A DNA stretch of 64,000 nt, from positions 3,162,001-3,226,000 of the forward strand of contig NZ_CP113054.1 in the NCBI RefSeq assembly GCF_026625605.1, given 5' to 3'. Made by a program: the position numbers and the translations under genes. Positions 55,838 to 64,000 of this stretch are shown here, piece after piece. How positions within the stretch are numbered: position 1 is the first letter of the stretch; each line of letters begins with the position of its first letter. This stretch comes from Luteolibacter sp. SL250 (GTDB taxonomy: Bacteria; Verrucomicrobiota; Verrucomicrobiia; Verrucomicrobiales; Akkermansiaceae). The notes beneath the pieces were generated by a model, which saw only the letters and a list, made by a program, of their open reading frames with translations, searched no databases and had not been told where the DNA came from.

Positions 55838-56806
55838 ATGAGTGATCCCACCCCTGTCCATCCCCTCATCATCGGCACCCGCGGCAGCGAGCTGGCGCTG
55901 GTCCAGGCAACGACCACCGAGCAACTGCTGGCAGAGGCCTTCCACGGCCTGTCCCTGCGCCGCGAAGTGATCCGCACCACCGGCGACCGCCGCACCGACC
56001 TTTCCCTCAGCGAGGTGGCGAAGGCGGAGGGTACTTTTGACAAAGGAGTCTTCATCAAGGAACTGGAAGAGGCCCTGGACCGCGGCGACATCGACGTGGC
56101 CGTCCACAGTCTGAAGGACATGCCCACCGTGCTGGAGGACCGGTTCGCCGTCGCCGCCGTTCTGGAGCGGGCACCCATCCGGGACGTGCTGGTGAGCAGG
56201 AAACCGGGTGGGCTGGATGCCATTCCACAGAACGGGCGCGTGGGCACCAGCAGCGTGCGCCGTGCCAAACAGATCCAATGGCTGCGCCCGGACCTGGAAG
56301 TCGTCGATCTCCGTGGAAATGTCCCCACCCGCCTGAAGAAGGCCGCCACCGAGCGTCTCTATGACGCCATCCTGCTCGCGGAAGCCGGACTGCTGCGGCT
56401 GGGCTATCTCCAGCAGGAACCTCTTCTGCCTAACAGCGAGACGATCGTCGGCATCCCCGGGCTGCATGCCGTCCGCCTCCCGGAAGAGGAGTTCTACCCC
56501 GCTGCGGGCCAGGGTGCCATCGCCCTGGAGATCCGCGCCACGGACGCCCCCAGCCGCATTTTCTGCGAAGGCATCAACCACCAGGAAACGATGATCCGCA
56601 TCTCCGCGGAGAGGGAATTCCTGCGCCTGCTGGACGGCGGCTGCCACACCCCTGTCGGTGTCTTTTCCAAGCTGGAGAACGGCCAGCTCACACTCAAGGC
56701 GCGCGTCTTTCCGGACGCGGGCGGCGAGCCGAAAACCGGCGGCCTCACCGGCCCGGCGGACAACCCCATCGCCCTCGCGGCCCAACTTTTCAACTCCCTC
56801 TCATGA
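55838..56806 (+). CDS. hemC: Hydroxymethylbilane synthase (porphobilinogen deaminase)
   Basis: HemC joins four porphobilinogens into hydroxymethylbilane. The 322-residue protein has IIGTRGSELALVQA, DVAVHSLKDMPT, the RRAKQIQWLRPDLE and LRGNVPTRL anion-binding motifs, and the cofactor-attachment Cys269 in LLDGGCHTPVGVF. It overlaps the next gene by 4 bases (ATGA) and is the third of the four tetrapyrrole genes. Confidence 0.95.
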   Translation: MSDPTPVHPLIIGTRGSELALVQATTTEQLLAEAFHGLSLRREVIRTTGDRRTDLSLSEVAKAEGTFDKGVFIKELEEALDRGDIDVAVHSLKDMPTVLEDRFAVAAVLERAPIRDVLVSRKPGGLDAIPQNGRVGTSSVRRAKQIQWLRPDLEVVDLRGNVPTRLKKAATERLYDAILLAEAGLLRLGYLQQEPLLPNSETIVGIPGLHAVRLPEEEFYPAAGQGAIALEIRATDAPSRIFCEGINHQETMIRISAEREFLRLLDGGCHTPVGVFSKLENGQLTLKARVFPDAGGEPKTGGLTGPADNPIALAAQLFNSLS

Positions 56807-58311
56807 GCAAATCCGGAACCTGTTACCTCGTAGGCGCCGGCCCCGGCGACCTCGGCCTCGTCACCCTCCGCGCGAAGGAACTCATCGAGTCCGCGGATGT
56901 GCTGGTCTATGACGCGCTGAGCAGCCCCCAGCTCCTCCGCTGGACGAAGGCCGGATGCGAGAAGATCTACGTCGGCAAGCGCGCGAAGGACCATGCCGTG
57001 CCGCAGGACCAGATCAACGGCATCATCGTCGAGAAGACGAAGGAGGGCAAAAATGTCGTCCGCCTGAAGGGCGGCGACCCGATGATCTTCGGTCGTGGCG
57101 GCGAGGAAGCCGCCGAGCTGGCCGCCGCCGGTGTCGCCTTCGAGATCGTCCCCGGCATCAGTTCCTCCATCGCCGGTCCGGCCTACGCGGGCATCCCCGT
57201 CACCCACCGCGACCACAACACGCAGCTCACCATCTTCACGGGTCATGAGGACCCGACGAAGGGCTTCACCTCCGTGGACTACGCGCAGCTCGCCAAGGCA
57301 CCGGGAACGAAGGTGTTCCTGATGGGCGTCGCCCGCCTGCGGGAGATCACCTCCTCCTTCATCGCGGAGGGGGCGGCTCCGGAAACGCCCATCGCCCTCA
57401 CCCGCTGGGCCACCACCGGCTCGCAGTCCACGATCGAGGGCACGCTCGCGGATATCGCCGACATTGCGGAGGCAGCGAACTTTTCCTCCCCCGCCGTCGC
57501 CGTGATCGGAGACGTGGTGAAGGAGCGCGCGAAGATCAACTGGTTTGAGAAGCGTCCCCTTTTCGGAAAAAAGATCGTCGTCACCCGCACCCGCGAGCAG
57601 GCCGGTGAACTGAGCAAGTCACTGGCGGACCTGGGAGCGGATGTCATCGAGCTCCCCACCATCCGCATCGAGCATCCGGACGACCGCCTCGGTTTCGCGG
57701 AAATGGTCACCCACGCCCACGAATACGACTGGCTCGTCTTCACCAGCCCGAATGGCGTGGAGCGGTTCTTCGACGCCTTCTTCGCCACCTTCGAGGACGC
57801 CCGCAGCCTGGGCAACCCGCGCATCGCAGCCATTGGCGCCGGCACTGCCGCGAAGATCCGCGAATACCGCTTCGCCGTCGATCTCATCCCGGAGCGTTTC
57901 GTCGCAGAGGGCCTCATCGAGGCCTTCAAAAAGGAGTCTGTCGAAAACCTCACCATGCTGTGGGTGAAAGCCGCGGAGACCCGCGACGTCGTCGGCAAGG
58001 GCCTGGAGGAGCTCGGTGCGATCGTCGATGAATGCATCGCCTACAAGACGGTGCCGGAAACCGAGGATCCCACCGGTGCCCGCGCGCGCATCGAGGAAGA
58101 AGGCGCGGACCTCATCACCTTCACCTCCAGCTCCACGGTGGATCATTTCTTCGACATGGGCATCGCCTGGCCGGAAGACTGCGTTGCCGGGAGCATCGGC
58201 CCCGTCACCAGCGACACGCTGCGGAAAAAGGACATGAAGCCCGCCTTCGAAGCCACTCCGCACGACATTCCAGGCCTTGTGGCTGCGGTCGTGAGGTATT
58301 TCAGGAAGTGA
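56803..58311 (+). CDS. Uroporphyrinogen-III C-methyltransferase / uroporphyrinogen-III synthase fusion
   Basis: The N-terminal half (about 1-250) is an S-adenosylmethionine-dependent uroporphyrinogen methyltransferase (CobA/SUMT) with VGAGPGDLGLVTLRAKE, RLKGGDPMIFGRGGEE and GIPVTHRDHNTQ. The C-terminal half (about 255-502) is a HemD-type uroporphyrinogen-III synthase that closes the ring (VVTRTREQAGELSKSL, DWLVFTSPNGVERFF, ITFTSSSTVDHFF). The protein therefore makes uroporphyrinogen III and sends part of it towards siroheme/cobalamin. The fusion of the two is known from other bacteria. The last gene of the operon, it has normal combined length. Confidence 0.95.
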   Translation: MSKSGTCYLVGAGPGDLGLVTLRAKELIESADVLVYDALSSPQLLRWTKAGCEKIYVGKRAKDHAVPQDQINGIIVEKTKEGKNVVRLKGGDPMIFGRGGEEAAELAAAGVAFEIVPGISSSIAGPAYAGIPVTHRDHNTQLTIFTGHEDPTKGFTSVDYAQLAKAPGTKVFLMGVARLREITSSFIAEGAAPETPIALTRWATTGSQSTIEGTLADIADIAEAANFSSPAVAVIGDVVKERAKINWFEKRPLFGKKIVVTRTREQAGELSKSLADLGADVIELPTIRIEHPDDRLGFAEMVTHAHEYDWLVFTSPNGVERFFDAFFATFEDARSLGNPRIAAIGAGTAAKIREYRFAVDLIPERFVAEGLIEAFKKESVENLTMLWVKAAETRDVVGKGLEELGAIVDECIAYKTVPETEDPTGARARIEEEGADLITFTSSSTVDHFFDMGIAWPEDCVAGSIGPVTSDTLRKKDMKPAFEATPHDIPGLVAAVVRYFRK

Positions 58312-58356
58312 GGTGACGCGGAGAGTGGAGGCACCTCCCCTGACGGCGGTTTTTTC

Positions 58357-58434
58357 AACCGCGGATGAACGCGGATTGGCGCAGATAAGAAGAGGATTGG
58401 GGCGGGATACTTCAGTCTGTGTTCATCTGCGGTT
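58357..58434. repeat. Imperfect inverted repeat of a dispersed element
   Basis: AACCGCGGATGAACGC at 58357-58372 and GTGTTCATCTGCGGTT at 58419-58434 form an inverted pair (14 of 16 matches) in the spacer after the cobA-hemD gene. A near copy of the right arm occurs at 36275-36290. Confidence 0.5.
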
Positions 58435-58521
58435 CGATTTCTTCCATCTTTCCCGGCCCCGGGAAGCAACCTGCGGAATGTCTTGATGGAACCCGGGGGT
58501 TCGGTCCGTAATGGGTGCATC

Positions 58522-59283
58522 ATGAAAAAAGCCCTTCTCCTTTCCCTGTTATTCGCCCCCACCCTCCACGCGGAAATCGGCGTTGGAGCAAAGCCCGCCG
58601 AAGGCGCGGAGGTCATCATCGACGGCACTCAGAAGACCCTCGAGGAAAAGTGGATCTACTGGGAGGGGCCGGGCTTCAAGTCCTCCATGCCCATCAAATG
58701 GAAGATCGTCGAGGATCCGGTCGATGCCGGGAAACACGCGCTCCAGACGGATGATCCCGCCGCGGCGGGCGGCAAGTATGGTGCGGCGGACATCGTGACG
58801 AAAAAGGAATACCGGGATTTCCGCCTTCACATCGAGTTCTGCGTCATGAAGCCCGGTGGCAACAGCGGCGTCTATCTCCAGAACCGCTACGAGATCCAAA
58901 TCAAGGACGGCGACAAGACCAAACACGGACTGGGCGCGGTCATCAACGAGACGGAATCCCCTTACGACACCTACCTCGGCCTCGGGAAATGGAACAGCTA
59001 TGACATCGTCTTCCGAGCCGCCCGTTTCCAGGACGGAAAGCGCGTGGAACCAGCGATGGTGACCATGTATTTCAACGGCAAGAAGGTCCACTCGAACCAG
59101 ACCATCAACCAGGTTTGGGGCGGCCCCCGCTCCGGCATCGACGGAGGAAACGACGGCGGCAGGGGCATCACCGACACCCCCGGCGGCCTCAAGCTCCAGT
59201 GCGAGGGCCACGACGTCCGCTACCGCAACACCTGGATCAAGGAGCTGGATCTGGCGAAGGCGGACACCGACTTCAAGGAGTAG
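58522..59283 (+). CDS. DUF1080 (3-keto-disaccharide hydrolase) family secreted protein
   Basis: This 253-residue protein has a signal peptide (about 2-18, ALLLSLLFAPTLHA) and a concanavalin-like beta-sandwich with DFRLHIEFCVMKPGGNSGVYLQNRYEIQIKDG, which is the DUF1080 family hallmark, and a C-terminal GGLKLQCEGHDVRYRNTWIKEL. Such proteins are abundant in Verrucomicrobia and Planctomycetes and act on or bind sugars in the periplasm. It ends with TAG, showing that TAG is a real stop here. Confidence 0.93.
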   Translation: MKKALLLSLLFAPTLHAEIGVGAKPAEGAEVIIDGTQKTLEEKWIYWEGPGFKSSMPIKWKIVEDPVDAGKHALQTDDPAAAGGKYGAADIVTKKEYRDFRLHIEFCVMKPGGNSGVYLQNRYEIQIKDGDKTKHGLGAVINETESPYDTYLGLGKWNSYDIVFRAARFQDGKRVEPAMVTMYFNGKKVHSNQTINQVWGGPRSGIDGGNDGGRGITDTPGGLKLQCEGHDVRYRNTWIKELDLAKADTDFKE

Positions 59284-59340
59284 TCCACTCCGCCCGCACA
59301 AACTGGTGGCGGACGGCGGTTCGCTCGCCAAATTGCGGAC

Positions 59341-60321
59341 ATGCAGCGCCTTCCCCGCCACACCGCCGTCCTTCTTTGCACCGCATTACCGGTGTTCCTT
59401 GCCGGTTGTTCCTTGGTGCCCGGAAGCGGCCGCCAAGGCGCTCATCCATCTCCGGGTTCCATCGCCAGGGAAGACACGCTGCAAGTGCAGATCTTCCTCG
59501 ATTCCAAGGGCTTCGGCCCCGGCGTCGTTGACGGACGGTCCGGGGAGTTCACGGGCAAGGCGCTGGCCCGCTACCAGCAGGCGAACGGGCTATCCCCGGA
59601 CTGGCGGCCGGACATCTCCGCCATCTCCACCCTGTCCAGTTACACCATCACGGCGAAGGATCTCTCCGCGCTGGGTACCATGGCAAACGAACCGGAGGCA
59701 CAGGCGAAACAACAGAAAATGCCCTACACCACGCTCATCGAGTTGTTGTCGGAGCGCTTCCACACCACACAGAAGTTCCTCCGAACGCTGAACCCGGGTA
59801 TGGATATCAACAGCGTCCAGCCAGGCACCACCGTCACGGTGCCTGCCGTCGCCCGGCCATTCCGCTTCGACGCCTTTCCCTCGACCTACCCCGCTCCTTC
59901 ATCCGGCACCGCGTCCTCCCGCCGCGTGCTGGTGGACTTGCGGGAAAAGATGCTGGAAGTGCGGGAGGGCGGCCGCCTGATCGCCGCCTTCCCCATCACT
60001 CCCGGCTCGATGGAACATCCCGCTCCTGCGGGCGAATGGCGGATTGTCGGCTCCGTGCCGTGGCCATGGTATCGGTATGATCTGGGCGTGCTGAAGCGCG
60101 GCGAGCGCACGGAGAATTTCTTCAACCTGCCTCCCGGCCCGAACAATCCGGTCGGCATCCTGTGGGCAGGACTGAACCTCCCGGGAATCGGCATCCATGG
60201 CACGCCCGTGCCGGACACCATCGGGCGGGCGGGCAGCCATGGCTGCATCCGCCTTTCCAACTGGGACGCGGCGATGTTCCACACCCTCGTCGGAAAAGGA
60301 ACGTCGGTGACGATCCGGTGA
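59341..60321 (+). CDS. L,D-transpeptidase lipoprotein with peptidoglycan-binding and LysM-like domains
   Basis: This 326-residue protein cross-links or modifies peptidoglycan in the periplasm. It has a lipobox (LAGC, Cys23), a peptidoglycan-binding-type domain (about 44-95, LQVQIFLDSKGFGPGVVDG), a LysM-like segment (about 130-175, LIELLSERFHTTQKFLRTLNPG), and a YkuD catalytic domain (about 200-326) with HGTPVPDTIGRAGSHGCIRLSN, Cys302 being the nucleophile. It is complete. Confidence 0.93.
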   Translation: MQRLPRHTAVLLCTALPVFLAGCSLVPGSGRQGAHPSPGSIAREDTLQVQIFLDSKGFGPGVVDGRSGEFTGKALARYQQANGLSPDWRPDISAISTLSSYTITAKDLSALGTMANEPEAQAKQQKMPYTTLIELLSERFHTTQKFLRTLNPGMDINSVQPGTTVTVPAVARPFRFDAFPSTYPAPSSGTASSRRVLVDLREKMLEVREGGRLIAAFPITPGSMEHPAPAGEWRIVGSVPWPWYRYDLGVLKRGERTENFFNLPPGPNNPVGILWAGLNLPGIGIHGTPVPDTIGRAGSHGCIRLSNWDAAMFHTLVGKGTSVTIR

Positions 60322-60333
60322 AGCAAACGCGGC

Positions 60334-60789
60334 TCAGCCTTGGTCCGGGATCTCCGCTTCCACCAGTTGCGCCAGCAGAGCCAGTGATTCCTGCCAGCCG
60401 AGGTAGCAACCATCCACCGGGATCATCTCCGGGATGCCCTCCTGGGTGATATGGATCTCCGTGCCGCAGGAGACCGGCTTGATGAGGATGGTGTTCTTCA
60501 TCTCGCCCGGCAGGTTCTCATCCTCGAAGCGGTCGGAATACACCAGCTTCTCCCCGGGGATGATCTCCAGGTAGGTGCCGCCGAAGTGGTGCTCGCTGCC
60601 GGTGCTGAAGTTGCGGAATGACATGCGGTAGTTACCGCCCACCTTCAGGTCGAGGTGATGGACTTTTCCGACAAATCCATGTGGAGGCAGCCACTTCGCT
60701 TTCGCGTCCGGATCGGTGAAGGCGCGGAAAATGCGGTCCGGCGTGGCACGGAGAACCCGATGAAGGATGACGGTATTCGGTTTGTTCAT
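60334..60789 (-). CDS. SRPBCC/AHSA1-like domain protein
   Basis: This 151-residue protein has the AHSA1 (Aha1/START-like) fold pattern: LRATPDRIFRAFTDPDAKAKWLPPHG, HHLDLKVGGNYRMSFRNFST, FGGTYLEIIPGEKLVYSDRF and QEGIPEMIPVDGCYLGWQESLALLAQLVE. It may bind a hydrophobic ligand or act in the stress response; the ligand is unknown. It converges with the L,D-transpeptidase gene, with 12 bases between the stops. Confidence 0.88.
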   Translation of the reverse strand: MNKPNTVILHRVLRATPDRIFRAFTDPDAKAKWLPPHGFVGKVHHLDLKVGGNYRMSFRNFSTGSEHHFGGTYLEIIPGEKLVYSDRFEDENLPGEMKNTILIKPVSCGTEIHITQEGIPEMIPVDGCYLGWQESLALLAQLVEAEIPDQG

Positions 60790-61029
60790 GATGATTGGGG
60801 ATGGTTTCCACAAATATGACGGACGGCATCCGCGAAAATGGACAGCCGTCCTCAAAAAAATTCCGCATGATCACAATTGCCGTTCCAGGTCATCTTCTGA
60901 TCCGAAATATCTCACAATCGATTGAATATCTCCGGCCAGGATGCGTCGGAACGAAACATCAGCCCATTGGCATTGCGCCATACAACATCGGCTGATAGCA
61001 AATCTAACGTCAACGAGCATCCGGACCCC

Positions 61030-62781
61030 ATGAGATACGTCACCACAGCTTTCCTCACCCTTGCCGCCAGCTTCTCCACCGCCATATGTCAGGAAAAGCA
61101 ATCCACTCCGTCCGCTTCCGCCCTCATCGTCTTCGACGCCTCCGGCAGCATGTGGGGACAGATCAACGGCAAGCCCAAGATCGAGATCGCACGTGAGGTT
61201 GTGCGCAATCTCGTCACCGATCTGCCCTCAACCACCGAACTGGGCCTCATGGCCTACGGTCACCGCCGCAAGGGTGACTGCGCTGACATCGAACTCCTCA
61301 TCCCCGTCGGGCAGATCGACAAGTCCACCTTCATCAAGACAGTCGATGGGATCGTGCCCAAAGGCATGACTCCGATCACCGCATCCCTCGAACTCGCCGC
61401 GGAGGGCCTTGGCTACAAGGAGAACAAAGCCACCGTCATCCTCGTCTCCGATGGACTGGAAACCTGCGACGCCGACCCGTGTGCCGCCGCGAAGAAACTC
61501 GAACAGCTCGGAGTGGATTTCACCGCCCACGTGATCGCATTCGATCTCAAACCGGAGGAAACCGAGAAACTCCGCTGCATTTCGGACTCCACAGGCGGCA
61601 GATTTTTCCCCGCCTCCGACGCCGCGTCCCTCAAGGACGCCCTCGACCTGGCCGTCGGTGCCGCCACCACCCCCATGAAGCCCGAGGCCGCCCCGGAGGA
61701 TACACGAAAAATTTCCCTCACTGCCCCGGACACGGTCGTCGCCGGTTCCGAGATCAAAATCACCTGGGAGGCGGAAACCGCCAAAGGCGACTACGTCACC
61801 ATCGCAAAGGATAAGGCCCCGGACAATGTCAACCAGGGCTTCGCCTACACCCACGACAAGGAAAGCTCCACACTCACCTCGCTCATGCAGGCTGGGAAGG
61901 CGGAGATCCGCTATATTTCAGGCATCACAGGCAAAATCCTCGCCCGCAAGCCCGTGGAACTCACTAAGTTCGAGATCACCCTGAAGGCTGCCGCCGAAGC
62001 CGTCGCAGGCTCCGCCGTTTCCATTGAATGGACCGGTCCCAACCACAAAGGCGACTTCATCACCATCGTCCCCAAGGCAACCAAGGATGGCGAATACGAG
62101 AAATGGACCTACACCCGCGGCAACTCCCCCCTCAATGTCATCGCAACCAGCACCCCGGGTGACTCGGAGATCCGTTACATGAACGAGCAAGGGAATATCG
62201 TCCTTGCGCGCCATCCCATCCAGATCGTCAAAGGTGCAGTCACCCTCAAAGCCCCCGCCGAAGCGGTTGCAGGTTCCCCCGTTAGCATCGAATGGACCGG
62301 CCCCAACAACAAAGGCGACTTCATCACCATCGTCCCAACCTCGGTCAAAGACGGTCATTACCAGAAATGGTCATACACCAGCGACGGATCCCCCACCACC
62401 ATCGCCGCCACCCACACCCCTGGCCCCGCCGAAATCCGCTACATGAACGAGGATGGCAACAAAGTCCTCTTCCGCTCCCCCATCATGATCAACGCCGCGG
62501 TCATCAGCCTCAAAGCGTCCCCTCAAGCCGTCGCTGGACAAGCCGTCGCCATCGAATGGACCGGTCCCAACAACAAGGGCGACTTCATCACCATCGTCCC
62601 CAAAGCAACCGAGGATGGCGGATATGAGGATTATATCTACACCAGCAAGAGCAGCCCCTCCAGCGTCACCGCCACTGAAACCGCAGGCCCAGCCGAGATC
62701 CGCTACATGAACGAGGACGGCAACATCGTCCTCGCACGCATTCCCATCACTCTCATCGAGCCGGAGAAAAAGCAGGAGTGA
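61030..62781 (+). CDS. Secreted von Willebrand factor A protein with four tandem beta repeats
   Basis: This 583-residue protein has a signal peptide (about 2-20), a VWA domain (about 30-215) with the metal-ion site DASGS at 36-40, and four tandem repeats of about 85 residues (DNA about 61725-62755). Each contains AVAGSxVSIEWTGPNxKGDF, ITIVPK, EIRYMNExGN and VLAR. The first repeat is more diverged; repeats 2-4 are nearly identical at DNA level, indicating recent duplication. The repeats resemble immunoglobulin-like beta domains. The protein probably sticks to a partner at the cell surface. A second in-frame start at 60922 would remove the signal peptide from the N-terminus and is unlikely. Confidence 0.88.
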   Translation: MRYVTTAFLTLAASFSTAICQEKQSTPSASALIVFDASGSMWGQINGKPKIEIAREVVRNLVTDLPSTTELGLMAYGHRRKGDCADIELLIPVGQIDKSTFIKTVDGIVPKGMTPITASLELAAEGLGYKENKATVILVSDGLETCDADPCAAAKKLEQLGVDFTAHVIAFDLKPEETEKLRCISDSTGGRFFPASDAASLKDALDLAVGAATTPMKPEAAPEDTRKISLTAPDTVVAGSEIKITWEAETAKGDYVTIAKDKAPDNVNQGFAYTHDKESSTLTSLMQAGKAEIRYISGITGKILARKPVELTKFEITLKAAAEAVAGSAVSIEWTGPNHKGDFITIVPKATKDGEYEKWTYTRGNSPLNVIATSTPGDSEIRYMNEQGNIVLARHPIQIVKGAVTLKAPAEAVAGSPVSIEWTGPNNKGDFITIVPTSVKDGHYQKWSYTSDGSPTTIAATHTPGPAEIRYMNEDGNKVLFRSPIMINAAVISLKASPQAVAGQAVAIEWTGPNNKGDFITIVPKATEDGGYEDYIYTSKSSPSSVTATETAGPAEIRYMNEDGNIVLARIPITLIEPEKKQE

Positions 62782-62858
62782 TCCCCTGCTGCCGGGACCG
62801 GCATGTTCCGATCCAGCCGCTTGATGAATGTCCGGCGGCTGCCTAGGGTCTTTCCCGG

Positions 62859-63635
62859 ATGATCTGGGAAAAGCTCAAGGAATGGATGGGGGGAGGCGAA
62901 GACGGAAATGGTGAATTTCAGCCGGAATGGATCACTCTGCTGGAAAAGAACCTCCCCCTCTACAAGCGGCTGCCGGATGAGATGAGACAGCACCTGCACG
63001 AACGCATCGCCCGCTTTGTGGAGTCCGTGCGCTTCGAGGGCTGCAACGGCCTGGATGTCACGGATGATATGATCCTGACCGTGGCGGCCCAGGCCTGCCT
63101 GCTGGTCATCCACCGCGACGGCGTCCCATATCCCGGACTGCGGACGGTCTATCTCTATCCCAGCACCTTCAGTTCCATCCACAAGAGCGTGGACGCCATG
63201 GGGGTGGTCACGGAGGGCCGGGTCCACCGGTTGGGCGAATCCTGGGAAACCGGAACCATCATCCTGTCATGGGATTCGGTCGAACAGGGCGCGCGGGACA
63301 TCCGTGATGGGAGCAACGTCACGTTCCATGAGTTCGCCCATCAACTGGACCATGAAGACGGACCGACCGACGGTGCCCCCGGACTTGCCAGCCGTGCGGC
63401 CTACCGTTCATGGGCCCGTGTTTTCTCCGAAAGCTACGCTGATTTCCAGGAACTCACCGAACGTGGGCGGAAAACCGTGATGGATGCCTACGGAGCCACC
63501 AGCCCCGCGGAATTCTTCGCCGTGGCCACGGAGACATTCTTCGAGAAACCGCGGCAGCTCTCCGGGAAACAGCCCGAACTCTATGAGGAGCTGGTAGGCT
63601 ACTACGGACTGGATCCACGGGAGTGGCTCCCGTGA
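62859..63635 (+). CDS. MtfA-like M90 zinc peptidase
   Basis: This 258-residue protein resembles MtfA (the glucose-regulatory Mlc-titrating factor/peptidase). It has the HEFAHQLDHEDG motif (HExxH at 157-161), LVIHRDGVPYPGL, LYPSTF and a late PAEFFAVATETFFEKP supplying the third ligand. It has no signal peptide. Its target here is unknown. It follows the VWA gene by 77 bases. Confidence 0.9.
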   Translation: MIWEKLKEWMGGGEDGNGEFQPEWITLLEKNLPLYKRLPDEMRQHLHERIARFVESVRFEGCNGLDVTDDMILTVAAQACLLVIHRDGVPYPGLRTVYLYPSTFSSIHKSVDAMGVVTEGRVHRLGESWETGTIILSWDSVEQGARDIRDGSNVTFHEFAHQLDHEDGPTDGAPGLASRAAYRSWARVFSESYADFQELTERGRKTVMDAYGATSPAEFFAVATETFFEKPRQLSGKQPELYEELVGYYGLDPREWLP

Positions 63636-63811
63636 TCCACCATCATCCTGCGGATGATCCCGGGATCCGCCCAAACAGTCGTTTCGTCCGAAATCCGGAT
63701 GCAGATGCAAACTCTGTCAGACCCCGGAAAATCAGCGGCGACAATCCCGTGCAGCCGTGGATCTCCGGATCAATGCCCACGCTGCAACCCAGCCCCATCA
63801 AGCATCCTCCA

Positions 63812-63826
63812 ATCTAACAGTTAGAT
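63812..63826. promoter_or_regulatory. Inverted repeat ATCTAAC-A-GTTAGAT
   Basis: A perfect 7-bp palindrome with a one-base centre, 56 bases upstream of the antiporter-like start. It could be an operator for that gene. Confidence 0.4.
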
Positions 63827-63837
63827 GGAAGTCGTCG

Positions 63838-63867
63838 GAAAATATTGGAAAATCCTGGAAAATTGAT
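63838..63867 (+). repeat. Three GGAAAAT repeats in 10-bp phase
   Basis: GGAAAAT occurs three times at exactly 10-bp intervals (63838, 63848, 63858), which places the A-tracts on one DNA face, 15 bases before the antiporter start. This could bend DNA or bind a regulator. Confidence 0.45.
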
Positions 63868-63882
63868 TTACCGGGAGCGGAG

Positions 63883-64000
63883 ATGCACGATGTCGCCCTC
63901 ATTTCAAACTTCATCTCCTCCTCCGGCTTTCTAGGTGCGGCGATCCACAACATCGACCTGATCCTGACGATCACGGGAGGTCTGGGTGCCGCGCTGCTTC
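63883..64000 (+). CDS. Probable cation:proton antiporter, N-terminal fragment (3' truncated)
   Basis: The frame from ATG 63883 is open to the window end (39 codons). It reads MHDVALISNFISSSGFLGAA, then a hydrophobic IHNIDLILTITGGLGAALL, like the first helix of KefB/YbaL-type monovalent cation:proton antiporters. The start is preceded by CGGGAGCGGAG, a usable ribosome site. Identification rests on only the first helix. Confidence 0.5.
   Translation, partial: MHDVALISNFISSSGFLGAAIHNIDLILTITGGLGAALL

Overview
The window looks like chromosomal DNA of a Verrucomicrobiota bacterium, probably near Verrucomicrobiaceae/Luteolibacter. The DNA is GC-rich. It carries two PEP-CTERM secreted proteins, a PVC-type heme-binding dehydrogenase with a C-terminal CxxCH cytochrome domain, a DUF1080 protein, an LpxC-FabZ fusion (so an outer membrane with lipid A), and many starts without a clear Shine-Dalgarno. 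The taxon is an inference from gene content. About 55 genes are supported. No gene-free stretch exceeds about 300 bases, and there is no rRNA, CRISPR array, transposase, integrase or prophage gene.

Layout. 1-2.7 kb: end of feoB with its tiny Cys-rich partner, then a PhoPQ-activated-type secreted protein. 2.8-12.6 kb: a complete four-gene Wadjet (jetABCD) plasmid-defence operon on the minus strand, bracketed on both sides by paralogous zinc-ribbon membrane proteins; the downstream copy is frameshifted. 12.7-23.9 kb: argG, a Ser/Thr kinase, a cysteine desulfurase, an HExxH membrane protein, an M42 aminopeptidase, a PEP-CTERM protein, an NHL-repeat protein and the large cytochrome c dehydrogenase.

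23.9-27.5 kb: a small accessory region next to a weakened tRNA-Ile(UAU) whose 3' end is repeated 2.46 kb away. It holds a broken gene, a nucleoside-deoxyribosyltransferase/TIR-like protein, a membrane coiled-coil protein, and a Cys-rich minus-strand reading frame interrupted by two in-frame TAG codons. A DUF429 protein lies just outside.

27.5-39.3 kb: housekeeping genes (trmD, CorC/HlyC-type protein, FmdB-like protein, rpsN, apaG, thiD, coaD, phospho-sugar mutase, EamA transporter, PPi-type phosphofructokinase) and small membrane proteins. 39.4-47.8 kb: an ABC exporter with a frameshifted ATPase gene, lpxC-fabZ flanked by three membrane-anchored helical proteins, and a second PEP-CTERM gene. 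48-54 kb: tex, dnaG, tRNA-Phe, a cyclophilin and a repeat-rich lipoprotein. 54-58.3 kb: a tightly coupled tetrapyrrole operon (hemX-like, hemA, hemC, cobA-hemD fusion) leading from glutamyl-tRNA to uroporphyrinogen III and its methylated products. 58.5-64 kb: a DUF1080 protein, an L,D-transpeptidase lipoprotein, an AHSA1-like protein, a von Willebrand A protein with four tandem repeats, an MtfA-like peptidase, and the start of what is probably a cation:proton antiporter.

The most interesting parts are the Wadjet operon with its flanking paralogues and the tRNA-bounded accessory segment. Three genes carry single frameshifts, which could be real decay or sequencing/assembly errors.
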